Translations under genes and position numbers: made by a program
From: Pontederia crassipes
Lineage: Eukaryota; Streptophyta; Magnoliopsida; Commelinales; Pontederiaceae
Assembly: GCA_030549335.1 (NCBI GenBank)
Contig: CM060194.1
Coordinates: 12,030,171-12,094,170, forward strand
Direction: 5' to 3'
Length of the DNA stretch: 64,000 nt
In this document: positions 10,375-22,652 of the stretch, in pieces
Numbering within the stretch: the stretch's first letter is position 1
Layout: every line of letters starts with the position of its first letter
The notes under the pieces: model-generated
What the model saw: the letters and a program-made list of their open reading frames with translations, nothing else
The model's database searches: none
Told to the model about the DNA's origin: nothing

Positions 10375-13300
10375 CTTTATAGACACTTAATATAACCTTT
10401 GGGTATCCTAAGAGTTAATAGATCCTTAGAACTTTAACTCTATTTCAAACCGTAGTGGAACCGTTATAATCAACGATAAAGTTCTTGGGGATTAGACTAT
10501 TAGAGTAAGGTTAAAAGTGCTAACATATAGATACTTATTATAACATTTGGGTTTCTTAAGAGGTGACAGATATTTAGAACTTTAACTCTATTTCAAACTG
10601 TAGTTGAACTGTTCAAATCAATGATAAAGCTCTTGGGGATTATAGTCTTAGAGTAAGGTTCAAAGCTCTTAGTTATAGCGACTGATTATAACCTTTAGGT
10701 ATCCTAAGAGGTGGTAAATCTTTAAAACTTTAACTCTATTTCAAACCATAGTTGAACCATTACAATCAATGACAAAGCTCTTGAGGATTAGAGTCTTAAA
10801 GTAAGATTCAAAGATCTAAGTTATAGATACTTATTATAACCTTTGGGTATCCTAAGAGGTGGTATATCTTTAGAACTTCAACTCTATTTCAAACCATAGT
10901 TGAACCGTTCCAATCAATAATAAAGCTCTTGGGCATTGGAGTGTTAGAGTAATGTTCTAAGCTCTAAGTTATAGATACTTATTATAACCTTTGGGTATCC
11001 TAAGAGGTGGTAGATCTTTAGGAGTTCAACTCTATTTCAAACCATAGTTGAACCGTTACAATCAATGATAAAGCTGTTGGGAATTAAACTCTTAGAGTAA
11101 GGTTCAAAGCTCTAAGTTATAGATATTTATTATAACCTTTGAGAATCATAAGAGGTGACAAATCTTTGGAACATTAACTCTATTTCAAATCATAGTTGAT
11201 CCGTTACAAACAATAATAAAGCTCTCGAGGATTAGACACTTAGAGTAAGGTTCAAAACTCTAAGTTATATGTACTTATTATAACCTTTGGGAATCTTAAT
11301 AGGTGATAGATCTTTACAACTTTAACTTCATTTCAAACCGTAGTTGAACCGTTACAATCAATGATAAAGCTCTTGGGGATTAGAGTCTTAGAGTAAGGGT
11401 CAAAGCTCTAAGTTATATATACTTATTATAACCTTCGGTTATCCTAAGACGTGGTATATCTTTAGTACTTCAATTTTATTTCAAACCGTAGATGAACCGT
11501 TACAATCAATGATAATGCTCTAGGGGATTAGAGTCATAGAGTAAGGTTCGATGTTCTAGGCTATAGATACTTATTATAACCTTTGGGTATCCTTAGAGGT
11601 GGTAGCTCATTACAATTTTAACTCTATTCCAACCATGGTCGAACCCTTACAATCAATGATAAAACTGTTCGTGATTCAACTCTTAGAGTAAGGTTCAAAG
11701 CTCTAAATTATAGATACTTATTATAACCATTGGGTATCCTAGGAGGTGACAAATCCTTAGAACTTTAACTCTATATCAAACCATAGTCGAACTGTTACAA
11801 TTAATGATAAAGCTCTTGGGGATTAGACTCTTAGAGTAATGTTCAAAGCTCTAAGTTATAGATAATTATTATAACCTTAGGGTATCCTAATAGGTGCTAG
11901 ATCTTTAGAATTTTAACTATATTTCAAATTGTAGTTCAACCGTTACAATCAATGTTAAAGCTCTTGGGGATTAGAGTCTTAGAGTAAGGTTCAAAGCTAT
12001 AAGTAATAGACACTAATTATAACCATTATGTATCATAAAAGGTGATAGATCTTTAGAACCTTAACTCTATTTCAAACCATAGTTGAACCGTTTCAATCAA
12101 TGATAAAGCTCTTGGGTATCAGAATCTTAGAGTAAGGTCCAAATCTGTATGTTATAGATACTTGATATAACCAATGGGTATCCTATGAGGTGATAGATTT
12201 TAGAACTTTCCCTCTCTTTCAAACTGTAGTTGAACCGTTACAATCAATGATAAATCTCCTAGGGATTAGAGTCTTACAGTAAGTTTCAAAGCACTAAGTT
12301 ATAGATACCTATTATAACCTTTGGGTATCCTATGAGATGATAGATCTTTAGAACTTTAACTCTATTTCAAGCCATAGTTGAATCATTACAATCAACGATA
12401 AAGCTCTTGTCAGTGGAGTCTTAGAGTAACATTCAAAATTTGTAGTTATGGATATTTATTATAACCTTTGGGCATGCTAAGAGGTGATAGATCTTTAGAA
12501 CCTTAACTCTATTTCAAACCGTAATTGTACTGTTACAATCAATGATAAAGCTCTTGGTGATTAGATTCTTTTAGTAAAGTTCAAAGCTCTAGGTTATAGA
12601 CACTTATTATGACCTTTAGGTATCCTAAGAGGTGGTGGATCTTTAGAACTTTAACTCTATTTCAAATCGAGGTTGAACCGTTAATATCAACATTAAAACT
12701 GTTGGGGATTAGAGTCTTAGGGTAAGGTTAAAAACTCTAAGTTATAGATTCTCCCTTTGGGTGTCATAAGATGTGGTAGATCTTTAGAACTTTAACTCTT
12801 TTTCAAACTGTAGTTGAACCGTTACAATCAATGTTAAAGCTCTTGGGGATAAGAGTCTTAGAGTATGTTTCAATGCACTAAGTTATAGATACTAAGGGTA
12901 AATTACACGAATGGTCCCCCAACTTTGAGTCGATTTTCAGTTGGTCCCCCAACTTCAATTTATAACCAGAACGTCCCTCATCTTTTATTTTCTTGCATGA
13001 TTAGTCCTCTTGACTGGTGATAGTGGATTTCCTGATTGCCTTTCATACGTGGCCAACACGTGAGCCATTTCTCTCTCATCCACGTCATTTAAGTCATCCA
13101 CGTCAAGAGGATCCTATAATCATTTAAGTATAGATATTTATTATAACTATTGGGTATCCTAAGAGGTGATAGATCTTTAGAACTTCAACTATATTTGAAA
13201 CCATAGTTGAAATGTTACAATCAATGATAAAGCTCTTGGGCATTAGACTCTTAGAGTGAGGTTCAAAGCTCTAAGTTATAGATACTTATTATAACCTATG

Positions 13301-13910
13301 GGTATCCTTTGAGGTGATAGATTTTTATAGCTTTAACTCTATTTCAAACCATAATTGAATCGTTACAATAAAAGACTAAGTTCTTGGGCATTGTAGTCTT
13401 AGAGTAACGTTCAAAGCATTAAGTTATAGACTCGTAGAGCAAGGTTCAAAGCTCTAAATTATAGACACTTATTATAATCTTTGGCAATCATAAGAGGTTA
13501 TAGATCTTTAGAACATCAACTCTATTTCAAACCCTAGTTGAAACATAACAAACAATGATAAAGCTCTAAGAGATTAGACTCTTAAAGAAGGGTTCGAAGC
13601 TCTAACTTATAGATATTAATTATAACCTTTAGGTATCCTAAGACGTAATAGATCTTTAGAACTTTAACTCTATTTTAAACCATAATTGAATCATAAATAT
13701 CAATGATAAAACTCTTAGTTATAGATACTTTTTATAACCTTTGGGTATCCTAAGAGGTGGTAGATCTTTAGAACTTTAACTCTATTTCAAATTGTGGTTG
13801 AACCGTTTCAATCAACGATAAAGCTCTTAGGGATTTGTGTCTTAGAGTAAGGTTTAAAGCTCTAAGTTAAGGATACTTATTATAACTTTTGGGTATCCTA
13901 AGACGTGGTA
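10375..13910. repeat. Satellite A block 2
   Basis: About 22 monomers of the 148-bp satellite in the same orientation as block 1, with point differences and occasional truncated monomers (for example near 13400-13450 and 13690-13720). It is interrupted by a small insertion at 12894-13128. No genes. Confidence 0.9.
12894..13128. mobile_element. Small non-autonomous DNA element (MULE/MITE-like)
   Basis: A 235-bp insert in a satellite monomer starts AAGGGTAAATTACACGAATG, a phrase common at ends of short plant repeats, and contains ACGTGGCCAACACGTG and repeated CCACGTCA words. It is flanked by tatagatact (12884-12893) and tatagatatt (13129-13138), a 10-bp target duplication with one mismatch. Duplications of 9-10 bp are typical of Mutator-like elements. 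Terminal inverted repeats are weak, so the family call is tentative. Confidence 0.6.
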
Positions 13911-14284
13911 CACTACTAGAAAAACGCGGATTACCGACGGTCCGAACCGTCGGTAATCAGCCCGAAAACCGTCGGTAACGCAATTACCGACGATTTTTCA
14001 GTCGGAATCGATCCGTCGAAAAAATGCTCGTCGCAAACGGATTTGCGACGGTTGAAAAAATTCGTCGAAAATATCGACGGTTCTGGACGTCGGAACAGTC
14101 CCCAGCGGTTCGACCCGTCAAAATTTTCCGACGGTTGCAACCGCCGGAAAAGTCCCCGGTGGTTCGAACCGTCGATATTTTCGACGGTTGCAACCGCCGA
14201 AAAAGGCCGGCGGTCCGAACCGTCGATATTTCCGACGGTTGCAACCGCCGGAAATGCGGTTCGAACCTTCGCAACTTTTTGAAC
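13911..14284. mobile_element. CACTA fragment with one terminus
   Basis: It starts with CACTACTAGAAAAACGCGG, a CACTA terminus, followed by GC-rich subterminal repeats (ACCGTCGG, CGACGGTTGCAACCGCCG). The satellite resumes exactly after 14284, with GTA on both sides (13908-13910 and 14285-14287), as expected for a 3-bp CACTA target duplication. The right end has no matching inverted terminus (it reads cgcaactttttgaac), so it is either truncated or a one-ended event. The short reading frames inside are by-products of the repeats. Confidence 0.75.
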
Positions 14285-14761
14285 GTAGATCTTTGGAACT
14301 TTAACTGTATTTCAAACCGTAGTTGAACCTTTACAATCAATGATAAAGCCCTTGGAGTCTTAGAGTAAAGTTCAATGATCTAAGTTATAGACACTTATTA
14401 TAACCTTTGGGTATCCTTAGAGGTGTTAAATCTTTAGAACTTTAAGTCCATTTCAAATCGTAGTTGAACCGTTACAATCAATGATAATGCTCTTGGGATT
14501 AAAGTCTTAGAGTAAGGTTCAAAGCTTTAAGTTATGCACACTTATTATAACCTTTGGATATCGTAAGTGGTGCTAGTTCTTTAGAACTTTAACTCTATTT
14601 CAAACCGTCGTTAAGCCGTTACAATCAATGATAAAGTTCTTGGGGATTAGAGTCTCAGAATATGGTTCTAAGCTCTCACGTATAGATACTTATTATAACC
14701 TTTGTGAATCCTAAGAGGTGGTAGATCTTTAGAACTTTAACTCTATTTCAAACCATAGTTG
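14285..14761. repeat. Satellite A block 3
   Basis: About three 148-bp monomers between the CACTA fragment and the solo copia LTR, in phase with block 2. Confidence 0.9.
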
Positions 14762-16028
14762 TGTAGGATCCCAAAGGGCACCAAGAGGGGGGAGGGGTGA
14801 ATTGGTGTTTAACCGAAAATGTCGATTTCACGAAATTCATCGTGGAAGCATAAAACCGATTCTTAAAAACCTTTGCAATTCAGATTATAAACACAATATT
14901 AATGGGGAGAGAGAGAGTGAGAGAAATCAAACACGATGAACACGGGTGGTTGTTAATGAGGTTCGGCCTCACCTTGGCTTACGTCCCCATTCTGACTTCT
15001 CGACCTCGAGACCGCCGGAGATTCCACTAATCCCTTCTTTTGTTCCAAATGGGGCAAGGAAGAAAGCCCTTTACACAACCACCTTTTTCTCCGCTTCGAG
15101 AGGCAAGACAACCTCTCCTCCTAGGAAGCTAATCTTTTCTCTTGCTCAAGAGGTAAGATTTGGAACCTCTTTTACACAGGAGCTCTCACAATCTTTTTGA
15201 AGAATAGTTTCTCTCTTTTACAATAGAACACTCACAAGAAGAGAAGAGAGAAAGAAAGACGGCTCTAAAATGATAACTTTAAGAGAAATGATCTCATTTT
15301 GATTTCTTGAAGTTTTGCTTCAATGCTCGGATTTATTAGTTACTTTTGCTTCTGGCCTTGGCACTCCTTTTATAGGCTCTGGTATGTGGAAAATTTGTCG
15401 AGAATTAATTCCATATTTTTCTCCTCAAAATATATCCATTACTGTTCATTTCAGTAATGGATCGATCGACCGCATTTATGGGCCGGTCGATCGGACAATA
15501 TGACTGTTGCGCTGATTTCTCCAATTACCGCAGCTGGTCGGTCGACCGGACTATCGACCAATGTCTCGACCAGTATACTCTCGCAGTTTTGATTTGTAGC
15601 CGTTGAGCTGATCGGTCGGCCGCTGGATCGATCAGTCTATCGACCGATATAGTCTCATAGTTTTCATTTGAGCAGCTTATGCCTTGATCGGTCGACCAGT
15701 ATCTCCGATCGGTCGACCGGACTGTCCCGACCGGCCTTCATAGCTTCGACCGGCAGGTTGATTGCCCTGCACTATTTTAAGCATAACTTTCTGCACGGTT
15801 ATCCAAATTAGATGATCTTGGAGTCTATGGAAAGGTAACTGAATTCTCTACAACTCTGGTTCCACATTCTTCCAAAACTAATGAGATCAGTGACAATTAT
15901 TTAGTCAAAGTATAGTGTGCACAAAGTTATATCTTTTTCTTTAAACTTCTTAGCATTTTATCTTTAATCATTCGAGCTTTGTATCATCAAAATATAATTT
16001 AATATGTCACTAAAACTTAGATCCAACA
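14762..16028 (-). mobile_element. Solo copia LTR
   Basis: A 1267-bp LTR, minus orientation, same family as 7326-8548 and 58068-59319. It is flanked by a perfect 5-bp target duplication AGTTG (14757-14761 and 16029-16033); removing it restores the satellite phrase ..TAGTTGAACC. A TATA box (ctataaaagg) lies at 15375-15366. About 15465-15770 is rich in GGTCGACCGG motifs. Solo LTRs arise by recombination between the two LTRs of a full element. Confidence 0.93.
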
Positions 16029-18533
16029 AGTTGAACCTTTACAATCAAAGAAAAAGCTCTTGGGGATTAGACTCTTAGACTAAGGTTCAAGTCTCTAAGT
16101 TATAGATACTTTTTATAAACTTTTTATAATACTTTAACTATATTTCAAAGTATAGTTGAACCGTTACAATCAATAATAAAGTTCTTGGGGATTAGAGTCT
16201 TAGAGTGCAGTTCAATGCTTTCAGTTATAGATACTTATCATAACCTTTTGGTATCCTAAGAAGTGGTAGATCTTTAGAACTTCAAGTCTATTTCAAACCG
16301 TAGTTGAACCGTTAAAATTAATGATAAAGCTCTTGGAGTCTTAGAGTAAGGTTCAAAGCGCTATGTTATAGATACCACTTATAAACTTTGGGTATCGTAA
16401 GAGGTGGTAGATCTTTAGAACTTTAATTCTATTTCAAATCATAGTTGAACCGTTATAATCAATAATAAGGCTCTTGGTAATTAAAGTCTTAAAGCAAGGT
16501 TCAAAGCTCTGAGTTATAGACACTTATTATAACGTTTAGGTATCCTAAGAGGTGGTAGATCTTAAGAACATTTAACTCTATTTCAAATCGTAGTTCAACC
16601 GTTACAATCAATGATAAAGCTCTTGGGGATGAAAGCCTTAGAGTAGGGTTCAAAGCTCCTACTTATAGACACTTATTATAACATTTGGGTATCCTAGGAG
16701 GTGGTAGATCTTTAGAACTTTAACTGAATTTCAAACTATTGTTGAACCGTTACAATCAATGATAAGCTCCTGGGGATTAGAGTTTTACAGTAGGGTTCAA
16801 AGCTCTAAGTTATAGATATTTTTTATAACCTTTGGGTATCTTATGAGGTGATAGGTCCTTAGAACTTAGAGTAAGGTTCAAAGCTCTAAGTTATAGACAT
16901 TTATTATAACCTTTCGGTATCCTCGGAGGTGGAATATCTTTAGAACTTTAACTTTGTTTCAAAACCGTAGTTGAATCGTTAATATCAGTGATGTAGCTCT
17001 TGGGGATTAGACTCTTAGAGTAGGTTTCAAAGCCCTAAGTTATAGATACTAGGGGGTGATAGATCTTTAGAATTTTAACTCTATTTGAAACCGTAGTTGA
17101 ACTGTTACAATCAATAATAAAGCTCTTAGGTATTGAAATCGTAGAGTAAGGTTTAAATCTCTAAGTTCTAGATACTTATTGTAACCTTTGGGCATCCTAA
17201 GAGGTGGTAGATCTATAGAACTTTAACTCTATTTCAAACTGTAATTGAACCTTTACAATCAATGACAAAGCTCTTGGGCATTGAAGTCTTAGAGTAACGT
17301 TCAAAGCTCTAAGTTATGGATACTTATTATAACTATAGGTTCTCCTAGGAGGTGATAGATCCTTAGAACTTTAACTCTATTTCAAACCGTAGTTGAACTG
17401 TTACAATCAACGATAAAGCTCTTGGAGATTAAACTCTTAGTGTGAGGTTCAATGCTCTAAGTTATAGACACTTATTATAACCTTTGGGTATCGTAAGGGG
17501 TGATAAATCTTTAGAATTTTAACTCTATTTCAAACCGTAGTTGAACCGTTACAATCAATGATAATGCTCTTGGGGATTACAGTCTTAGAGTAAGGTTCAA
17601 ATCTTTAAGTTATAGATACTTGTTCCAACCTTTGAGTATCCTAAGAGGTGATAGATCTTTAGAACTTTAACTTTATTTCAAACCGTAGTTGAACCGTTAC
17701 AATCAATGATAAAGCTCTTGGGCATTGGAGTCTTAGAGTAACGTTCAAAGCTCTAAGTTATCGATACTTATTATAACTATAGGTTCACCTACGAGGTGAT
17801 ACGTCCTTGGAACTTTAACTCTATTTTATACTGTAGATGAACCGTTACAATCAACAATAAAGCTCTTGGGGATTAGTCTCTTAGAGTGAGGTTGAAAGCT
17901 CCAAGTTATAGACACTTATTATAACCTTTGGGTATCCTAAGAGGTGATAGATCTTTAGAACTTTAACTTTATTTCAAATCGTAGTTGAACCATTACATTC
18001 AATCATAAAGCTCTTGGGCGTTGGAGTCTTAGAGTAACGTTCAAAGCTCTAAGTTATGGATACTTATTATAACAATAGGTTCTCCTAGGAGGTGATAGGT
18101 CCTTAGAACTTTAACTATTTCAAACCGTAGTTCAGCCGTTACAACCAATGATAAAGCTCTTGGGTATTAGATTCTTAGAGTAAGGTTCAAAGCTCTAACA
18201 TATAGATACTTGTTATAAGCTTTGTATATCCTAAGAGGTGGTAGATCTTTAGAACTTTAATGTTATTTCAAACTGTAGATGAACCGATGTAATCAATGAT
18301 AGAGTTCTTAGAGATTAGAGTCATAGAGTAAGGTTCAAAGCTCTAAGTTTTATATACTTATTATAACCTTTGTGAATCCTAAGAAGTGGTAGATCTTTAG
18401 AACTTTAACTCTATTTCAAGTCATAGTTGAACCGTTACAATAAAAGATAAAGCTCTTGGGAATTAGACTTTTAGACTTTCAAAGCTCTGTTATAGATAAT
18501 TATTATAACCTTTGGGTATGCTAAGAGGTGATA
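16029..18533. repeat. Satellite A block 4
   Basis: About 17 monomers. A variant with the phrase AATAGGTTCTCCTAGGAGGT or close relatives recurs near 17330, 17780 and 18080, roughly three and two monomers apart, indicating local higher-order repeats. Some monomers are shortened (near 16120, 16860 and 17045). Confidence 0.9.
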
Positions 18534-21383
18534 TGTCACGGACGTGCTTCACAAATATCATTTTAACATAATCTTGCTCTTAATTAGCATTTTAAGTAAG
18601 TTTAGATGCTTATATAGTCATGATTGCGTGTAGCAATTAACCTTTGGATTAAAGCATAATCAAAATTAAATTATCGATAAGCATTATAAAGAAATTATAT
18701 AAAATTATTAGGAATAAATTCTAATATTTGTAAATGTTATAATAAACATTTTTAATTATTATTAACTAATGTTAATTAGAAGTTTAATACTAATTTTTAA
18801 CCAAATAATATGATTGGACCTCCATTTCAACCAATAGGGTTTCAAGCAGCTGAAGCAGACAGCTCACTAGCTGCTTAGAAAAAGATTTTTTCAAACTATC
18901 ATATGACGTGTTAAAATTCTGAAAACAATATATAAAACATTTATTTGTATTATCTACAATCCGAAAAATTCCCAAGATCAGATCGATTGCCGAACAGCCT
19001 GAGGAAATTCGACAAGTTTTCAGGGTTAGGGTGAATCTGCGGATGCGAAACCAACCTTCAACTTCATATGATCATGTATTCGTAATTAGTTCTTCATAAA
19101 TCCTGAAAATTTTCATCTGGATCCTCTCGATGTTAGATTTCTAGGACCACAAGAATCATATAAAAAGGACTTCTCTAGAGAAGGTTATAAATCGAGCACC
19201 ACAGGACGCTCACTCTGTCCCGAGTCAGAGATAGGTCCGCCTTGTAGATTAGGGTATGATTAGGGTAAATAGAATTAGGGTTTGAAATTTAGACATGTTA
19301 AATTATACTTCACAGGAGTTCGGTGAGAATTGGAATCATCCAATTTGGATGTGTAGATGTGAAAAAATGAATTTTTCATTTCATAGTGATTTTTCTATCA
19401 GGTTTCAGGAAATTAATAGAACACGACTCGAATTGATTATTTTTGTTATAGAGTTATACAAGAAGTTAAATTCTCTAATTTTTATGCCAAAATAGTAATG
19501 AAGTCTAGTTTTCAGAAAAATTATGATATGATTAAATGGACAAGTATGAATAAACATATAAATCAATCTTTCTATGGCACAAGTCTGCCAGGACACAAAC
19601 CCTAGGTAAGATTGCCTTAGATGTTATGACTTACTCACTTGGAGTTAGTTAATGATATTTGAGGGTTGGAAACCTTAATAAGTGTAGTTTCTGATTTATG
19701 CAGAATCATGAGATTTGTCTTTGTGGTTGAAGTTATGAATTATTCATTGACGAGTACTCAGTCTAAAATCCTAAGACATCACCTAGTTAAACTTTGGAAA
19801 ATTGAATAGTTGGGAGTGTGAAGTAGCATATGAACATAAACACTTGAAATTACAAATTAGTATTAGAAAGTATTATATGCATTTTAAGGTGAATAAGTTT
19901 TCATGCATGAGCATGCATTGCATATTGTTATTATTAGTAATTGGAAAATAAAATAGCATCATTACTTGTAGGGAACCAACAAGCTACAAGTGAAAGGAGG
20001 AAAATCTAGTAAACCTCTTTGAAAACATAAAGCATAAGGTGAGTGGGTAAATTTACAACATAGCAAAAATATTATATGTTAGTTCTTTTATTTATGGTAT
20101 TACCTTAAGCAAAGATTATTATTGTTATTATTGAAACATATCTTGAGCTATGAAAAGTATTTATGATATGTTTCAAGGATTTCATATGAGATGGAGTAAC
20201 ATCTTATACAAAAATATTTTCAGGAACAATGCTTGTGAAGTGAAAATAAGTTTTACTCGATAATGATATGACATTATGACGTGTATTTTGATATTATTAA
20301 ACTCCATGTGTTCATTATCCATACTGTTTGAAAAAGGTCTTTGGGACCGCATTCGATATACATGAAGCCTTTGGGGCGGATATCGAGTGTCTTTGCCCTT
20401 TGGGGGCTGCTCTGCGTGCACGTATTGACCCATTATATGCTCTGCGTATCTGAGAATCATGATTGGGTGGTACACAATCATGATTGGGATACGTATTGAC
20501 CCATAATTTGCTCTGTGTATTTGAGACTCTTTGATTGTGAACTCTACTTAACTGTATGACACACAGTCATGGAGGGATACGTATTGACCCATGATTTGCT
20601 CTGCGTATTTGATACTCTTGATTATGAAGCTCTACTTAACTGTATGACACATGATCATAGAGGGATACGTATTGTCCCATGATGAGTATGCGTAATGACA
20701 CATGTGTGAAGTTTAACTGTGAATATGATGATATCTTGAATAATTTATATTTATGTAAAAGTTCATATGATTTGGGAAGTTATGTGAAATGAGTTATGCT
20801 TTAAATATTTTCTCATATTTTCTCATATGATTATTTAAATATTATATGCACTCATATTATTCCCGTATGTTGTATATTTATTCCACTCACTAAGCAAACG
20901 ATTGTTGCTCACATTACCCTTGTTGATTTTCTTCAGATGATTATAAGTTCTTGAGTTGAGTTGACTCGAAGCTTGGTTTGATGCATATAGAAGAGGTCGA
21001 ACCGTCGGAGCATTGCTATTTTTCTTTCACTTTTATTTTCCCTTCACTTTTGTTTTTGAAACATGCATGTAATAGATAATCCTAGATGTTGTAATTAAGT
21101 TTGTGAGAGATTTTTTGTAAGGTTGTATAAAACTTGATCCTGTTGGGTGTTGTATGTGAGGTGGTTAGTGAAAAAAATTATAATGATAATATGTGAATGA
21201 TATATCTTATAATTGTTTATTTGACCTTGATGAATATATATGCATCTTTTGTATGTATTGGCAAATGACATACGATAAATAAGGGAGGAGGCTTTGCTGA
21301 TTTTATTTTTAGAATTGCTAAACATAATTAAGAAGAAAGGTAATAGCTGGGATTATAACTTAGTCACAGAGTGGGGTGTGACA
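18534..21383 (+). mobile_element. Solo LTR of Tekay-like gypsy family (copy 1)
   Basis: A 2850-bp LTR beginning TGTCACGGACG and ending GGGGTGTGACA, flanked by a perfect TGATA target duplication (18529-18533 and 21384-21388) inside satellite A. A TATA-like tataaaaagg is at 19159-19168. It is closely similar to the 3' LTR at 26895-29736 and more distantly to 30322-33062. The short open frames in it are not genes. The satellite to its right is also shared with the DNA right of 29736. Confidence 0.93.
20421..20710 (+). repeat. Tandem repeat inside the gypsy LTR
   Basis: Units beginning CGTATTGACCCAT..TTGCTCTG start at 20421, 20492, 20580 and 20668, giving spacings of 71, 88 and 88 bp. The same array is present in the other two LTRs (from about 28770 and 32101), so it is an old family trait. 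Confidence 0.8.
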
Positions 21384-21902
21384 TGATAGATCTTTAGAAC
21401 TTTAACTATATTTCAAACTTTAGTTGAACCATTACAATCAATGATAAAGCTCTGGGGGACAAGACTCTTAAAGTAAGGTTCGAAGCTCTATGTTATAGGA
21501 GGTGGTAAATCTTTAGAACTCTAACTTTATTTCCAACTGTAGTTGAACTATTTCAATCAATGATAAAGCTATTGGGGATTAGTTATAAATACTTATTGTA
21601 TCCTTTGCGTATCCTAACAGGTGGTAGATCTTTAGAACTTCGAGTCTATTTCAAACCGTAGTTGAATCGTTAGAATTAATGATAAAGCTCTTGAGGATTA
21701 GACTCTTAGAGTAAAGTTCAAAGCTCCATGTTATAGATACTTATTATAACCTTTGGGTATTCTAAGAGGTGAGAGATCTTTAGAACTTGAACTCTATTTC
21801 AAACCATAGTTGATCCATTACAATCAATGATAAAGCTCTTGAGCATTGGAGTCTTAGAGTAACGTTCAAAGTTCCAAGTTATAGAGTAACGTTCAAAGTT
21901 CC
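21384..21902. repeat. Satellite A block 5 (duplicated flank)
   Basis: About 500 bp of satellite that matches 29737-30230 monomer for monomer, including unusual variants such as GGGGGACAAGACTCTTAAAG and the shortened monomer TGTTATAGGAGGTGG. It is therefore a copy of the same flank. It ends with a 21-bp direct duplication (21855-21875 and 21882-21902) at the junction with CACTA sequence. Confidence 0.88.
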
Positions 21903-22480
21903 GTCGGAAATAGCTGAAATATTGCAATTTTTAGCAGATTTTTTCGATACTTACCGACGGTTATATCCGTCGGTACACAATTATCGACGGTCGTAGCCCA
22001 CGAGTAAAATCGTCGATACAAGATTGTCGACGGTTTTAACCGTCGATACTATCAACGGTTCAAGCCGCCGATATATATCGACGGTTAAAACCGTCGATAG
22101 TATCCACGGTTCAAGCCGCCGATAGATATCGACGGCATGAACCGTCGATATTATCGACTGTTTAAGCCGCCGATAAATATCGACGGCTTGAACCGTCAAT
22201 ACTATTGTCGGTTCAAATCGTCGATATATATCGGCGGTCCTAACCGTCGATAATATTGACGGTTCGCCCCGTCGATATTTAACGTTCGACTGCCGCGCCC
22301 GCCAGCTAGACCGTCTGTAATACCGACGGTTCAGAAGAAACCGTCGCAAAAAATTTGCGACGCCCCTTTTTCGCACGATCATTGTCTGTCGAAAGAACCG
22401 TCGGAAATCGTGATTTCCGACGGATCTGGCCATTTTACCGACAGTTAGGACCGTCGATAAAAGGCAATTTTCTTGTAGTG
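21903..22480. mobile_element. CACTA right-end fragment
   Basis: It contains many alternating ATCGACGGTT / AACCGTCGAT subterminal repeats and ends GGCAATTTTCTTGTAGTG at 22480, a CACTA terminus. The next base continues a gypsy LTR at its internal position of about 2693, so the transposon had inserted in that LTR. Its left part is missing and is replaced by satellite A through a rearrangement junction. The 199-codon minus-strand frame here is a repeat artefact. Confidence 0.85.
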
Positions 22481-22634
22481 CTTGATGAATATATATGCAT
22501 CTTTTGTATGTATTGGCAAATGACATAAGATAAATAAGGGAGGAGGTTTTGCTGATTTTATTTTTAGAATTGCTAAACATAATTAAGAAAGGTAATAGCT
22601 GGGATTAGAACTTTGTCACAGAGTGGGGTGTGAA
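22481..22634 (+). repeat. Truncated 5' LTR (3' end only)
   Basis: Matches the last part of the LTRs at 21226-21383 and 29579-29736, but ends GTGTGAACG instead of GTGTGACA and is followed by the primer-binding site. Confidence 0.85.
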
Positions 22635-22640
22635 CGAGTT

Positions 22641-22652
22641 TGGTATCAGAGC
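22641..22652 (+). promoter_or_regulatory. Primer-binding site (tRNA-Met initiator)
   Basis: TGGTATCAGAGC, complementary to the 3' end of plant initiator tRNA-Met, a few bases after the LTR end. Confidence 0.88.

Noticed and set aside
13931..14340. Overlapping frames of 69-118 codons on both strands
   Set aside because: By-products of GC-rich CACTA subterminal repeats.
20182..20481. 99-codon minus-strand frames in the gypsy LTRs (also 28623-28922 and 31953-32162)
   Set aside because: They recur only because the LTR recurs; no family and frames differ between copies.
13911..22480. A single large CACTA element bounded by the termini at 13911 and 22480
   Set aside because: The left flank is GTA with satellite resuming at 14285, and the right terminus lies in a gypsy LTR; the two ends have separate insertion sites.
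21981..22580. 199-codon minus-strand frame with repeated YRR/STV words
   Set aside because: It is produced by the CACTA subterminal repeats (ATCGACGGTT and its complement) plus LTR tail; not a protein.
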